Shown here: one piece after another, positions 1 through 7,212 of the stretch | Position numbering within the stretch: position 1 is the first letter of the stretch | How the letters are laid out: each line of letters begins with the position of its first letter | Assembly: GCA_001564135.1 (NCBI GenBank) | Contig: LKNH01000007.1 | Span: 1 to 22,473 of the forward strand | Direction: 5' to 3' | Source of the DNA: Halobacteriaceae archaeon Tc-Br11_E2g27 | Lineage (GTDB): Archaea > Halobacteriota > Halobacteria > Halobacteriales > Haloarculaceae | Length of the DNA: 22,473 nt | Position numbers and translations under genes: made by a program | The notes under the pieces: model-generated | What the model was told of the DNA's origin: nothing | Seen by the model: the letters and a program-made list of their open reading frames with translations, nothing else | The model's database searches: none

Positions 1-115
1 CTGTAACGTCTCGGAGGGAGCCGAAGCAACAGCGAGCATCGACCCGGTGCTCGCCACAGCGCTCTTTTTCGGTGGTGGAGTTGTTGTTCTTCTGACGCTC
101 TTTCTGTGGGGCTGA
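1..115 (+). CDS. C-terminal end of an unidentified membrane-anchored protein (partial)
   Basis: An open frame runs from the window edge (codons start at base 2) to a TGA at 113-115, giving about 37 residues. The last 22 or so are strongly hydrophobic (VLATALFFGGGVVVLLTLFL, then WG and stop), which looks like a C-terminal membrane helix. The residues before it (SEGAEATASIDP) are polar and acidic, as in haloarchaeal proteins. The start and the rest of the protein lie outside the window, so no family can be named. A chance open frame of this length is possible, but the sharp polar-to-hydrophobic pattern ending at the stop favours a real gene end. Confidence 0.5.
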   Translation, partial: CNVSEGAEATASIDPVLATALFFGGGVVVLLTLFLWG

Positions 116-134
116 CCAGAGTCTCATTGTCGCC

Positions 135-216
135 TATACCGGTCGACGGAACAATTGATAGTTCTCACGCAGGATGGGTGGTGACGAAGCTATCACAGCT
201 TCCGTCGACCGGTATA
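135..216. repeat. 82-base inverted repeat upstream of aceB
   Basis: The 17-base arms 135-151 and 200-216 are perfect reverse complements (outer part TATACCGGTCGACGGA). After a symmetrical 4/4 mismatch, TGATAG (156-161) pairs with CTATCA (190-195), and TCAC (165-168) pairs with GTGA (181-184). Each arm also contains the small palindrome GTCGAC. It lies between the end of the upstream gene and aceB, about 160 bases before the aceB start, so it could be a terminator hairpin, a pair of regulator sites or a mobile-element relic. No T-tract follows it, which argues against a simple terminator. Confidence 0.75.
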
Positions 217-297
217 ACGTCCCTGTATGACTGGTCTTGTCACCCCTCCAAACACACCATGATTGTCCAATTTTGCTAGAGAAGTCCGCGAAAAACT

Positions 298-343
298 GCC
301 GTAATCGGAATCCGTTATTACTGCGGCATATCGAAACCTAAAA
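298..343 (+). promoter_or_regulatory. putative aceB promoter region with a dyad
   Basis: An imperfect dyad is centred near 310: GCCG, TAA, CGGA, a central A, TCCG, TTA and finally CGGC (298-327). It is followed by an A/T-rich stretch (AAACCTAAAA, 334-343) about 30-40 bases before the aceB ATG at 374, where a haloarchaeal TATA element would lie. The TATA match is loose, so this assignment is tentative. Confidence 0.35.
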
Positions 344-373
344 CATGTACACACTCGATAGTTTGAGTGAACC

Positions 374-1681
374 ATGAAGGTTGATAAGCGGCTTCACGAC
401 CGAAAGTTTGTGCGGACGTTCTTTACGACCCCGACAGCAGTCGAGGGCGAGGATGACTCAGCAAAGATGCTAGAGGGGGCTGCCCAGCTCACCGGCATGG
501 AAGCGCCTGACGTCTGGGTGCCTGACAACGAGGATGCAACCGCTCCGAACATGCGCGACGAAGGAGCACAGAACATCATCGACGTCGTCTCCGAATACGG
601 AGCTGACTACCCCGGCGAGATTCACCCACGTATCGAATGGCATCGTGACAGCCCGGCAACTCGGCATCAGTGCCTGAAACACATGCTCAATATTGCTGAC
701 CCGGACAAAGGAGCCATCCAGCATATCGACGGCTTCGTCATCCCGGAAGTTGCGGACCTCGACGATTGGAAGAAAGCGGACGAGTTCTTCACAATCGTCG
801 AAAACGAGTACGGCCTCGAAGAGGGCAGTCTCGCCATGTCCGTCATCATCGAGAGCGGCGCAGCCGAACTCGGCATGGGTCGACTCCGCGATGAGATGGG
901 CAAACCAACGAACAACCTCCAGCGCCTGTTCATGCTCGTCGACGGTGAGGTCGACTACACGAAGGACATGCGCGCGATTACGCCAACCGGCGAACTCCCA
1001 CCGTGGGACGAACTCCGTCACAACACCTCCCGCGCTGCAAGCGCAGCAGGACTCATCGCTGTCGACGGTCCGTACGACGATATCCGCGACGTCGAAGGCT
1101 ACCACGAGCGGATGATTGACAACCGCGCAAAAGGACAGCTTGGTATCTGGGCACTCACGCCCGGCCAGGTTGTCGAAGCGAACAAATCACCGCTCCCGCC
1201 AGTCGAAGGGAGCTGGCAGATTGACGCCGGTGGCCGCGTTGTCGACCTCGCCGAAGAGGACGGCAACTACGTCTACAACGGTGACCGCGTCTCCCTCGAA
1301 GAGACCGACGACGGCTACCTGCTGACGGTCGGTGCCGAAGAGCTCACGCTCGATGAGGATGAGCTGAAAGAAGAGCTCGTCAACATGGCGCAGTATATCC
1401 CAAGCCTTGACGATATCGTCGACTCCATGGAGGAGTTCGAAGCGGCGAAAGAAGCAGGAAAAGGCGCAATTGCGATGGAGCGTGCCGCAACCATCGTCAT
1501 CGACGGCATCGAGGTCCACATCAGCAGCGACCGCATGTGGGACGAAGCAACCTACCAAGCTATGATGGCCCCGATTGCACTGTTCCAGGACGTCTACGAG
1601 AACCGTCCGGACCAGCACGATGACCTCGCCGAACTCTACAACGCAGACGTGCTCGAGCGCGCGATGGCTGTCGGCAACTGA
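374..1681 (+). CDS. aceB: malate synthase, haloarchaeal type
   Basis: Condenses glyoxylate with acetyl-CoA to malate in the glyoxylate bypass, in the cytoplasm. The 435-residue protein closely resembles the Haloferax volcanii enzyme (about 433 residues as I recall it), which belongs to the short haloarchaeal malate synthase type rather than the bacterial A or G types. The residues I recall as catalytic in that enzyme are all present at the expected +2 offset: R86 (IHPRIEWH), E160 (SVIIES), D194 (GEVDYTKD) and D390 (RMWDEATYQ). The N-terminus (RKFVRTFFTTPTAVEGEDDS) matches the family from the first residues, which supports the ATG at 374. The partner isocitrate lyase gene, adjacent in Haloferax, is not in the window on the downstream side. 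A run of six T follows the gene. Confidence 0.96.
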   Translation: MKVDKRLHDRKFVRTFFTTPTAVEGEDDSAKMLEGAAQLTGMEAPDVWVPDNEDATAPNMRDEGAQNIIDVVSEYGADYPGEIHPRIEWHRDSPATRHQCLKHMLNIADPDKGAIQHIDGFVIPEVADLDDWKKADEFFTIVENEYGLEEGSLAMSVIIESGAAELGMGRLRDEMGKPTNNLQRLFMLVDGEVDYTKDMRAITPTGELPPWDELRHNTSRAASAAGLIAVDGPYDDIRDVEGYHERMIDNRAKGQLGIWALTPGQVVEANKSPLPPVEGSWQIDAGGRVVDLAEEDGNYVYNGDRVSLEETDDGYLLTVGAEELTLDEDELKEELVNMAQYIPSLDDIVDSMEEFEAAKEAGKGAIAMERAATIVIDGIEVHISSDRMWDEATYQAMMAPIALFQDVYENRPDQHDDLAELYNADVLERAMAVGN

Positions 1682-1706
1682 GCGACGAACAACAACGCAT
1701 ACGCAA

Positions 1707-1712
1707 TTTTTT
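1707..1712 (+). terminator. T-run after aceB
   Basis: Six T in a row lie 26 bases after the aceB stop, in the 106-base gap before the next gene. Archaeal termination often needs only a T-run, so this is a plausible 3' end. No stable hairpin precedes it. Confidence 0.4.
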
Positions 1713-1787
1713 CGGCAGGAACCGTACAGCGTAGCACTCCCAGAGCCATCCAAAGAGTGAATGGCACGCCTTGCTAAAACCAAGTGA

Positions 1788-3305
1788 ATGACAGAGGGAG
1801 CGCTGAGTGCAGACGAAGCTCGCCAGCAACTGTATGAAATCATGAAGCGGGATGCGGGCTTTGAAGAAAAAACCAGAGAGGCACTCGAACTTGGTCGACA
1901 GTATCTTGCTGTGCAGAGCGGATTCGTCTCGAAAGTCGAACAACAGACAAACCATTATGAAGTGCTTATCAGCACTGGGGGTGCTGATGGGGTTGTCCCC
2001 GAAGGAATGACGACCGATTTACGGGGAACGTACTGTCGACACACGCTTGAACGGGACTCGCCGCTTGCGTTTCACGATGTCGAACAGCAGGAGGAAATCG
2101 AGAATCTGGAGCGTGGCAACTTCGACTGCTATCATGGCACGACCTTGACTGTGGATACTGAGCCGTTTGGGACAGTCTGTTTCGTCTCGCTGGACGCGCG
2201 GGGCGAACGCTTCACAGAGGCAGAGACGATGTTTGCCGAACTCGTTGCCCGCCTGCTCGAACATGAACTCGAACACGACCGCCAGCAAGCGGAGCTCTCC
2301 CGTCAGACCAGCCTTATCAACGTCCTCGATAGGGTCCTCAGACACAACCTCCGTAACGAGATGACCATCATCCGTGCAAACGCACAACTCGGGTGGGAAG
2401 GTGGCTGCACCGAGTGCGAGCTAATCGTCGAGCGGTCCGACAACCTCATCGAGATGAGTGAGGCTGCACGAGACCTTGGAAAGCTCATCAATACGGATTT
2501 CGACCGACAGCAGATGCAGGTCGAGGAACTCGTTGGTCGACTAGAAACCAGAGTCACAGAGAGCTATCCGGATGTCCAGCTGGTGGTTGATACCCCTGAC
2601 TCGCTTGTCCTCTCGGCCTATCCCAGCCTTGAATCGGCATTGTGGGAGTTACTCGAAAACGCAGGCGAATACGCAGGGCCGAATCCAAGCGTGACCCTCA
2701 GTGTGAGACCGCAACCAGATGCAGTGACCATCGCTATCAGCGACGATGGACCGGGGATGCCACAGCCCGAACGTGATGCGTTACAAGCAGGAACCGAGAC
2801 GCAGTTGATTCATGGCTCCGGAATCGGGCTATGGACGGCGTACTGGGTTGCTGCCAGTCATGGCGGTGACCTCGATATCGAGACCGACGACGGAACTACC
2901 GTGCGCCTCTCGTTGCCGCGGGCCAGTTCGGGTTCCGAAATCGATTCGAGGGAACCGCTTCTTTCGCGTGCACCTGACCGGTATCAGGCCGCGTTTACCA
3001 ATGCACAAATACCGTTACTGTTGCTCGATGAAAGCGGCCGAATCATCGATGCGAACGAACAGGCAGAAACACTGTTTGGACAGACTCGGTCGTCGCTTCT
3101 CGGGCGCAACGGAACCGAGCTCTTCGCCGAGGTAGAACGTTCTGAACTGTTCGCAGATGCCACATCATCTCGTCAAGTCGAAACCGACACAGCGGAGACA
3201 CCAACAGTTCGCTGGCAGGTCAGTAACGATATTATCCCTGGCCAGCATCTCATGCAGTTACAGCCAGTGAGAACACGCCAGACGAATCCAAGTCGATACT
3301 CATGA
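1788..3305 (+). CDS. sensor histidine kinase, GAF-HisKA-HATPase-PAS
   Basis: Predicted soluble two-component kinase of 505 residues with no membrane segment. Domains in order: GAF-like sensor (about 25-160, with cysteines C83, C114 and C131); dimerisation/phosphoacceptor helix pair with H186 in VLRHNLRNEM; and an HATPase domain with N-box LWELLENAGEYA (about 286-296), G1 box DDGPGMP (319-325) and G2 box HGSGIGLW (342-349). The order is unusual because a further PAS-like segment follows the catalytic domain (about 396-450: YQAAFTNAQIPLLLLDESG, then IIDANEQAETLFG). The stop overlaps the start of the next kinase in an ATGA, so the two are very probably co-translated. No receiver-domain response regulator is encoded nearby. 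Ligand and output are unknown. Confidence 0.9.
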   Translation: MTEGALSADEARQQLYEIMKRDAGFEEKTREALELGRQYLAVQSGFVSKVEQQTNHYEVLISTGGADGVVPEGMTTDLRGTYCRHTLERDSPLAFHDVEQQEEIENLERGNFDCYHGTTLTVDTEPFGTVCFVSLDARGERFTEAETMFAELVARLLEHELEHDRQQAELSRQTSLINVLDRVLRHNLRNEMTIIRANAQLGWEGGCTECELIVERSDNLIEMSEAARDLGKLINTDFDRQQMQVEELVGRLETRVTESYPDVQLVVDTPDSLVLSAYPSLESALWELLENAGEYAGPNPSVTLSVRPQPDAVTIAISDDGPGMPQPERDALQAGTETQLIHGSGIGLWTAYWVAASHGGDLDIETDDGTTVRLSLPRASSGSEIDSREPLLSRAPDRYQAAFTNAQIPLLLLDESGRIIDANEQAETLFGQTRSSLLGRNGTELFAEVERSELFADATSSRQVETDTAETPTVRWQVSNDIIPGQHLMQLQPVRTRQTNPSRYS

Positions 3306-4387
3306 GTACGGATACATCATTGTTTGAGAGCCTAAAGCGCCGGGCAAACGAATTTACGCTGAAAAACCGCGCCCTCGATGTCGCACCAATTGGAATTACA
3401 ATTGCGGATATCAGTCAGCCGGACGAACCACTTATTTACGTAAACGAAGGGTTTGTTGAGCTAACCGGCTATGCAAAAGAGGAAGCACTCGGGACAAACT
3501 GTCGGTTTCTGCAAGGAGAGGATACCGATGATGAGCCCGTTGCACGGATGCGCGAAGCAATTTCGAACAGGGAATCAGTGAGCGTCGAGTTGAAAAACTA
3601 CCGCAAGGATGGAACGCCCTTCTGGAATCAGGTCACGCTCGCGCCAATTCCTGACGAGCGCGAGGTTACCTACTACGTTGGCTTCCAGCAAGATATCACC
3701 AAACGAAAACAGTTTGAAGAGGAACTGAAAGAACAGCGAGATACGCTCGAAACGCTGAACGCGATGGTCCGACACGATATTCGTAATGACCTCCAGCTAA
3801 CGCTCTCCTCGCTCGAATTACTCGGCTCCCACGTCGAGCCCCAAGGAGAGGACCATCTCGCAACCGCGCTTGAAAGTACAGAGCAGGCAATTCAGCTGAC
3901 AGTCGCTGCACGTGATATCGCGGACGTATTACTCAGAGATGGTGCCGAGAGACACGCGGTTGCACTTGAATCAACGCTCGTCGGCGAGATTGAATCAATT
4001 CGAAAGGAGTATCCTAACCTCACAGTCACTATCGACGGGACGATACCGCGTATCGAGGTACAAGCTGACAAGATGTTACAGTCGCTGTTTCGAAATCTGC
4101 TCACAAACGCGGTAACACACAACGATAGCGACAATCCAACGATTACCGTCTCCGCCACGGCGGATGACCACGAGGCTCGTATCCGCCTCTCGGATAACGG
4201 CCCAGGCATCCCAAAAGACGAGCGCGAATCGGTCTTCGAAAAAGGAAAGAAAGGGGAGCAAAGCGATGGAACCGGAATCGGTCTCTATCTTGTTAATCGC
4301 CTTGCAGAGAGTTATGGCGGCTCCGTCGAGATTGTCGACGGGGACAGCGAGGGAGCGACCTTCGTCGTGACATTGCCGCTTGCTTGA
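3302..4387 (+). CDS. LOV-domain sensor histidine kinase (probable blue-light receptor)
   Basis: Soluble 361-residue kinase. Residues about 25-135 form a PAS domain of LOV type: GTNCRFLQG (64-72) matches the flavin-binding GXNCRFLQ signature with the photoactive cysteine at C67 (codon 3500-3502). The flavin-contacting asparagines are matched by N99 and N109 (NYRKDGTPFWN) and the conserved glutamine by Q129 (YYVGFQQDIT). A helical linker (about 132-152) leads to the phosphoacceptor H158 (MVRHDIRND), then N-box LFRNLLTNAVTHN (262-274), G1 DNGPGIP (298-304) and G2 GTGIGLYLV (323-331). In known LOV kinases light forms a cysteine-flavin bond that switches kinase activity; here that is inferred from sequence. 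The ATGA overlap with the preceding kinase suggests one functional unit. No cognate response regulator is in the window. Confidence 0.9.
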   Translation: MSTDTSLFESLKRRANEFTLKNRALDVAPIGITIADISQPDEPLIYVNEGFVELTGYAKEEALGTNCRFLQGEDTDDEPVARMREAISNRESVSVELKNYRKDGTPFWNQVTLAPIPDEREVTYYVGFQQDITKRKQFEEELKEQRDTLETLNAMVRHDIRNDLQLTLSSLELLGSHVEPQGEDHLATALESTEQAIQLTVAARDIADVLLRDGAERHAVALESTLVGEIESIRKEYPNLTVTIDGTIPRIEVQADKMLQSLFRNLLTNAVTHNDSDNPTITVSATADDHEARIRLSDNGPGIPKDERESVFEKGKKGEQSDGTGIGLYLVNRLAESYGGSVEIVDGDSEGATFVVTLPLA

Positions 4388-4429
4388 TACTGCCGGACGT
4401 CACTTCGTAAACGCTTACTTCCGGTAGTA
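4388..4429. repeat. palindromic intergenic element, copy A (short form)
   Basis: The arms TACTGCCGGA (4388-4397) and TCCGGTAGTA (4420-4429) pair fully in RNA with one G-U. The left 26 bases match copy B (13875-13900) at 24 positions; the right arm matches too. Copy B carries a longer centre. Copy A begins directly at the stop codon of the LOV kinase (TGA at 4385-4387, then TACTGCC), so it may form the 3' end of that transcript. Confidence 0.7.
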
Positions 4430-4518
4430 CGAGACGTTTGCTGATGGTACACAGCTGCGGAACAGTTTCGAAGGTGTTTTTTGAGTGGTTCTCCAACCGA
4501 TGACACATCACGAGCGAC

Positions 4519-4605
4519 TGCATTGGGCTGGTCTGCTCCTCGAAAGTGTCGCGCGGCGATGGCTCACGGGACCATCTTACCATGCGATTGCACCAGCCCA
4601 GTGCA
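4519..4605. repeat. inverted repeat ahead of rpoF
   Basis: TGCATTGGGCTGGT (4519-4532) and ACCAGCCCAGTGCA (4592-4605) are reverse complements apart from one G-U position. They enclose 59 bases that contain a smaller hairpin (GATGG at 4558-4562 with CCATC at 4572-4576). The repeat ends 19 bases before the rpoF start. A T-rich stretch near 4476-4482 could act as promoter, which would put the whole structure in the mRNA leader. It could equally be an operator or an independent small RNA. Confidence 0.6.
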
Positions 4606-4624
4606 GCTGCGATGGACATTACCC

Positions 4625-4981
4625 ATGACGATATTCAAAGAAATAATAGACGAAGAGTATCTGACAGTTGCGGAGACAAAAGAGATACTTGAGACGCTAG
4701 AAGAAGAGCGCGCTGCGGACGAAGAACAGGAGATGCGCTACGAGCTTGCCCGCGCTATCGAGCACGTTAACCGATTTGCGGAACTCGATGTCGAGGAGGC
4801 CCGCGAGTTCGTGGCCGAACTGCAGGAACTCGACAAGGTCGATGAGAAGACGGCATACAAGATTGCCGACCTCCGCCCGCTCGACCGGGACGAGCTGCGT
4901 GCGCTCTATGCACAGGAACGCTACTCGCTTTCCGGTGACGAACTCGACGAGATTCTCAACGTCGTCAAACAGTACGCATAG
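4625..4981 (+). CDS. rpoF: DNA-directed RNA polymerase subunit Rpo4 (RpoF)
   Basis: Subunit F of archaeal RNA polymerase, orthologue of eukaryotic Rpb4. It pairs with Rpo7 (RpoE) to form the stalk that contacts nascent RNA and TFE. The 118-residue acidic helical protein matches the family in length. The start at 4625 gives MTIFKEIIDEEYLT, the usual haloarchaeal N-terminus; the frame stays open upstream to 4481, but that extension is unlike the family. The C-terminal part (AYKIADLRPLDRDELRALYA) is the HRDC-like tail. It is followed by DUF655, ksgA and hemK, the conserved archaeal order, but rpl21e, normally directly upstream, is absent here and two sensor kinases lie there instead. Confidence 0.95.
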   Translation: MTIFKEIIDEEYLTVAETKEILETLEEERAADEEQEMRYELARAIEHVNRFAELDVEEAREFVAELQELDKVDEKTAYKIADLRPLDRDELRALYAQERYSLSGDELDEILNVVKQYA

Positions 4982-5039
4982 ATTCACACTGCTCGCTATG
5001 AGTGATGACGTTGTGTGCAGTCTCGATAACGAAAGCCCA

Positions 5040-5046
5040 TTTTAAG
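5040..5046 (+). promoter_or_regulatory. TATA box for the DUF655-ksgA unit
   Basis: TTTTAAG is centred about 29 bases before the ATG at 5072. This spacing would start the RNA at or next to the start codon, giving a leaderless message as is common in haloarchaea. Confidence 0.55.
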
Positions 5047-5071
5047 TGTCCCGTCACCGTACGAACAGAGT

Positions 5072-5650
5072 ATGAGTAATGACGAACACGATGGGGAGAC
5101 AGGCGACCACACGGCTGTCGTACTCGATGTCCTGCTCCACGGACGGAGTGGAGATGACCGGCCGCAGTATCAAAAAGAGCCGCTTGCGTACGCCCTCGAC
5201 ACTGAGAGCTTCGACCTCTATGAACTTGTGCTCGAAGACCCCTCGGAGATCTCAATTGCGGATTATATCGACATCTACGACACTGAGCAGATTCAGCGTG
5301 TGTCCGAGATTGATTACGAGGAGCTGCCGGGTGGTGCCACTTCGGAACTGGAATACGTCATCGAAGACCTCGTCACCGAACAGGAACAGCGGTTCGTCGA
5401 CGTCTACAACGACGCCCAGCCGATTACGCTCAGACTCCACCAGCTAAATCTCCTGCCGGGAATCGGGAAGAAGCTCAGAAACGATATCCTTGATGAGCGA
5501 AAGCGAAAGCCCTTCGGGAGCTTCGACGAACTGGAATCGCGCATCAGCGGCCTACACAGCCCCCGAGAAGTGCTGGTTGAGCGTATCATGGAAGAGATTC
5601 GAGAGGATGACCTCAAATACCGGATGTTCGTCCGCGAACGCGACGAATGA
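5072..5650 (+). CDS. DUF655 family protein (putative RNA/nucleic-acid binding)
   Basis: A 192-residue soluble archaeal protein of the DUF655 family, found next to rpoF and ksgA in many archaea. The C-terminal half carries a helix-hairpin-helix-like segment (LNLLPGIGKKLRNDILDER, about residues 129-147), followed by a charged helical tail. Both suggest nucleic-acid binding, but the precise role is unknown. The start at 5072 fits a TATA box about 29 bases upstream. The stop overlaps the ksgA start in an ATGA (5647-5650), so the two genes are probably translationally coupled, hinting at a shared role in ribosome or RNA biology. This functional link is inference. Confidence 0.9.
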   Translation: MSNDEHDGETGDHTAVVLDVLLHGRSGDDRPQYQKEPLAYALDTESFDLYELVLEDPSEISIADYIDIYDTEQIQRVSEIDYEELPGGATSELEYVIEDLVTEQEQRFVDVYNDAQPITLRLHQLNLLPGIGKKLRNDILDERKRKPFGSFDELESRISGLHSPREVLVERIMEEIREDDLKYRMFVRERDE

Positions 5651-6513
5651 CCGACTTATCAGAGGGGTCACGGGACCCTGATGCACTAATTCGGCGGGCG
5701 GGTATCAAAGGCGACCCGAACGCCGACCAGCACTTTCTGGTTGATGATCGGGTCATCGACCGGATTCCGAGCTACGCAACCGAGCGTGGGTTCGATACGG
5801 CACACGTGCTTGAAGTCGGCGGTGGCACTGGAGGATTGACCGACCGACTCCTCACCGTTGCCGAGACAGTCACGGTTATCGAACGTGACCCGCGACTCGC
5901 CGAATTTCTCGAAACGGAGTTCGACGCGGCTGTTGAAACAGGGCGACTGTCGGTCATCTCCGGTGACGCACTGAGCGTTGACCTCCCGGCCTTTACAACG
6001 GCAATATCGAACCTTCCATACGGGATTTCGAGCGAGGTTCTCTTTCGGCTGCTGCCGACACAGCGCCCACTCGTGGTGATGGTGCAACTCGAATTTGCCG
6101 AACGAATGGCTGCCGAACCGGGAACCGACGAGTACGGGCGCCTCTCAGTGACGGCCGGGCACTACGCGGATATTGAGCTTGTCGAGACAGTCCCGCCGAC
6201 GGCCTTTGACCCACAGCCTGCTGTCGAGAGCGCGCTCGTCAGGGCAACCCCACGGACACCTGCCTACTCCGTCCCCGATGACGAGTTTTTCCTCAGATTT
6301 CTGCGGGCGGTGTTTACCCAGCGCCGAAAGACGATGCGCAATGCCATCCGCAATACCGTCCACATCTCGGGACTTGGCGACGGTGATGCGGTCGTCGATG
6401 CTGCAGACGAATCGTTGTTGAGCCAGCGCGCGGGCAACCTGACCCCTGCTGAGTTCGCACAGCTTGCGACAACAGCGTGGAAGGTTGGCGACCCGGAGGA
6501 AAAGAGAGACTGA
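5647..6513 (+). CDS. ksgA: 16S rRNA dimethyladenosine transferase
   Basis: Methylates the two adjacent adenosines near the 3' end of 16S rRNA with SAM as donor, a late step of small-subunit assembly. The 288-residue protein has SAM motif I EVGGGTGGLTDRL (56-68), the acidic motif II residue E79 (VIERDP), GDAL (106-109) and the catalytic motif IV NLPY (122-125), as in KsgA/Dim1 proteins. The C-terminal helical domain includes FTQRRKTMRNAIRNT, a family hallmark. It starts inside the DUF655 stop (ATGA), and the next methyltransferase begins 19 bases after its end, so the three probably form one transcript. Confidence 0.96.
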   Translation: MTDLSEGSRDPDALIRRAGIKGDPNADQHFLVDDRVIDRIPSYATERGFDTAHVLEVGGGTGGLTDRLLTVAETVTVIERDPRLAEFLETEFDAAVETGRLSVISGDALSVDLPAFTTAISNLPYGISSEVLFRLLPTQRPLVVMVQLEFAERMAAEPGTDEYGRLSVTAGHYADIELVETVPPTAFDPQPAVESALVRATPRTPAYSVPDDEFFLRFLRAVFTQRRKTMRNAIRNTVHISGLGDGDAVVDAADESLLSQRAGNLTPAEFAQLATTAWKVGDPEEKRD

Positions 6514-6532
6514 TGATTTCACCGACGAGTCC

Positions 6533-7126
6533 ATGACCGACGAAACGGACCGACCGAAACTGGCGGACCAACGCGACGTAGAGACGGTCTATCAGCCGGC
6601 AGAGGATTCCCGGCTGCTTGCCGAAACAGTCATCACGGAGATTGGGGCTGCTGAGTACGTGCTTGATGTTGGAACTGGCTCGGGATATATCGCCTACACC
6701 ATCGCCGAGGAGACAGGCGCTTCAGCAGTGGGTATCGATATCAACCCGGAGGCCTGCCAGCAGGCCGCTGCGGCTGGCGTTCCAGTCGTTCGTGGAGATA
6801 TGTTTGGGCCGTTTCAGACCAACAGTTTCGACACGGTAGTCTGTAACCCACCGTATCTCCCGACGCCGCCGGAACAGGAGTGGGACGATTGGATGGAAGA
6901 AGCCCTCTCCGGTGGGGAAGATGGGCGGGCGATGGTTGAGCCGTTCATTCGCGGCGTCGGTCGCGTTCTTCGTGACGACGGACAGGCCTATCTCCTGATT
7001 TCGACGCTTACTGATCCCGATGCAGTTCGGGAGATAGCTGCGAGTGAAGGCTTTGAAACGGCAGTGATTGCCGAGGAGTCGTATCCGTTCGAGCGGTTGT
7101 TGGTGCTGTCGCTGACGAGTGAGTAG
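6533..7126 (+). CDS. hemK: HemK2/Mtq2-family protein glutamine methyltransferase
   Basis: SAM-dependent methyltransferase of the HemK family. The archaeal and eukaryotic short form (Mtq2/HemK2) methylates the GGQ glutamine of the translation termination factor, together with a Trm112 partner. The chosen 197-residue product has motif I DVGTGSGYIA (45-54) and the catalytic NPPY (105-108, CNPPYLPTPP), with no N-terminal substrate domain like that of bacterial PrmC; this is normal for the archaeal form. The ATG at 6533 gives MTDETDRPKLADQRD; the frame is open further upstream, but that would overlap ksgA by 50 bases. Position after rpoF-DUF655-ksgA is the common archaeal arrangement. Confidence 0.9.
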   Translation: MTDETDRPKLADQRDVETVYQPAEDSRLLAETVITEIGAAEYVLDVGTGSGYIAYTIAEETGASAVGIDINPEACQQAAAAGVPVVRGDMFGPFQTNSFDTVVCNPPYLPTPPEQEWDDWMEEALSGGEDGRAMVEPFIRGVGRVLRDDGQAYLLISTLTDPDAVREIAASEGFETAVIAEESYPFERLLVLSLTSE

Positions 7127-7212
7127 GTGGTCTGATACTGCCATAACGTGATTGCAAGGTGGCATACCGACGTTACGCAATCCTTTTTGCTGTCCCTGTG
7201 GAATCCGCGGTT

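Noticed and set aside
470..1105. 211-codon open frame on the minus strand inside aceB
   Set aside because: It is fully antisense to a strongly conserved enzyme and has no family resemblance; long antisense frames are usual in acidic, GTC/GAC-rich haloarchaeal genes.
4519..4605. tRNA or H/ACA guide RNA in the inverted repeat before rpoF
   Set aside because: No T-loop GTTCRA or anticodon arm is visible, and the nearest ACA lies 11 bases beyond the stem rather than about 3.
4481..4624. 48-codon in-frame extension of rpoF
   Set aside because: The family N-terminus begins at MTIFKE; the extension covers the inverted repeat and is not protein-like.
7132..7164. Treating copy C of TGATACTGCC as a full palindromic element
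   Set aside because: Only the first ten bases match; its TGCCA/TGGCA pairing differs from the arms of copies A and B.
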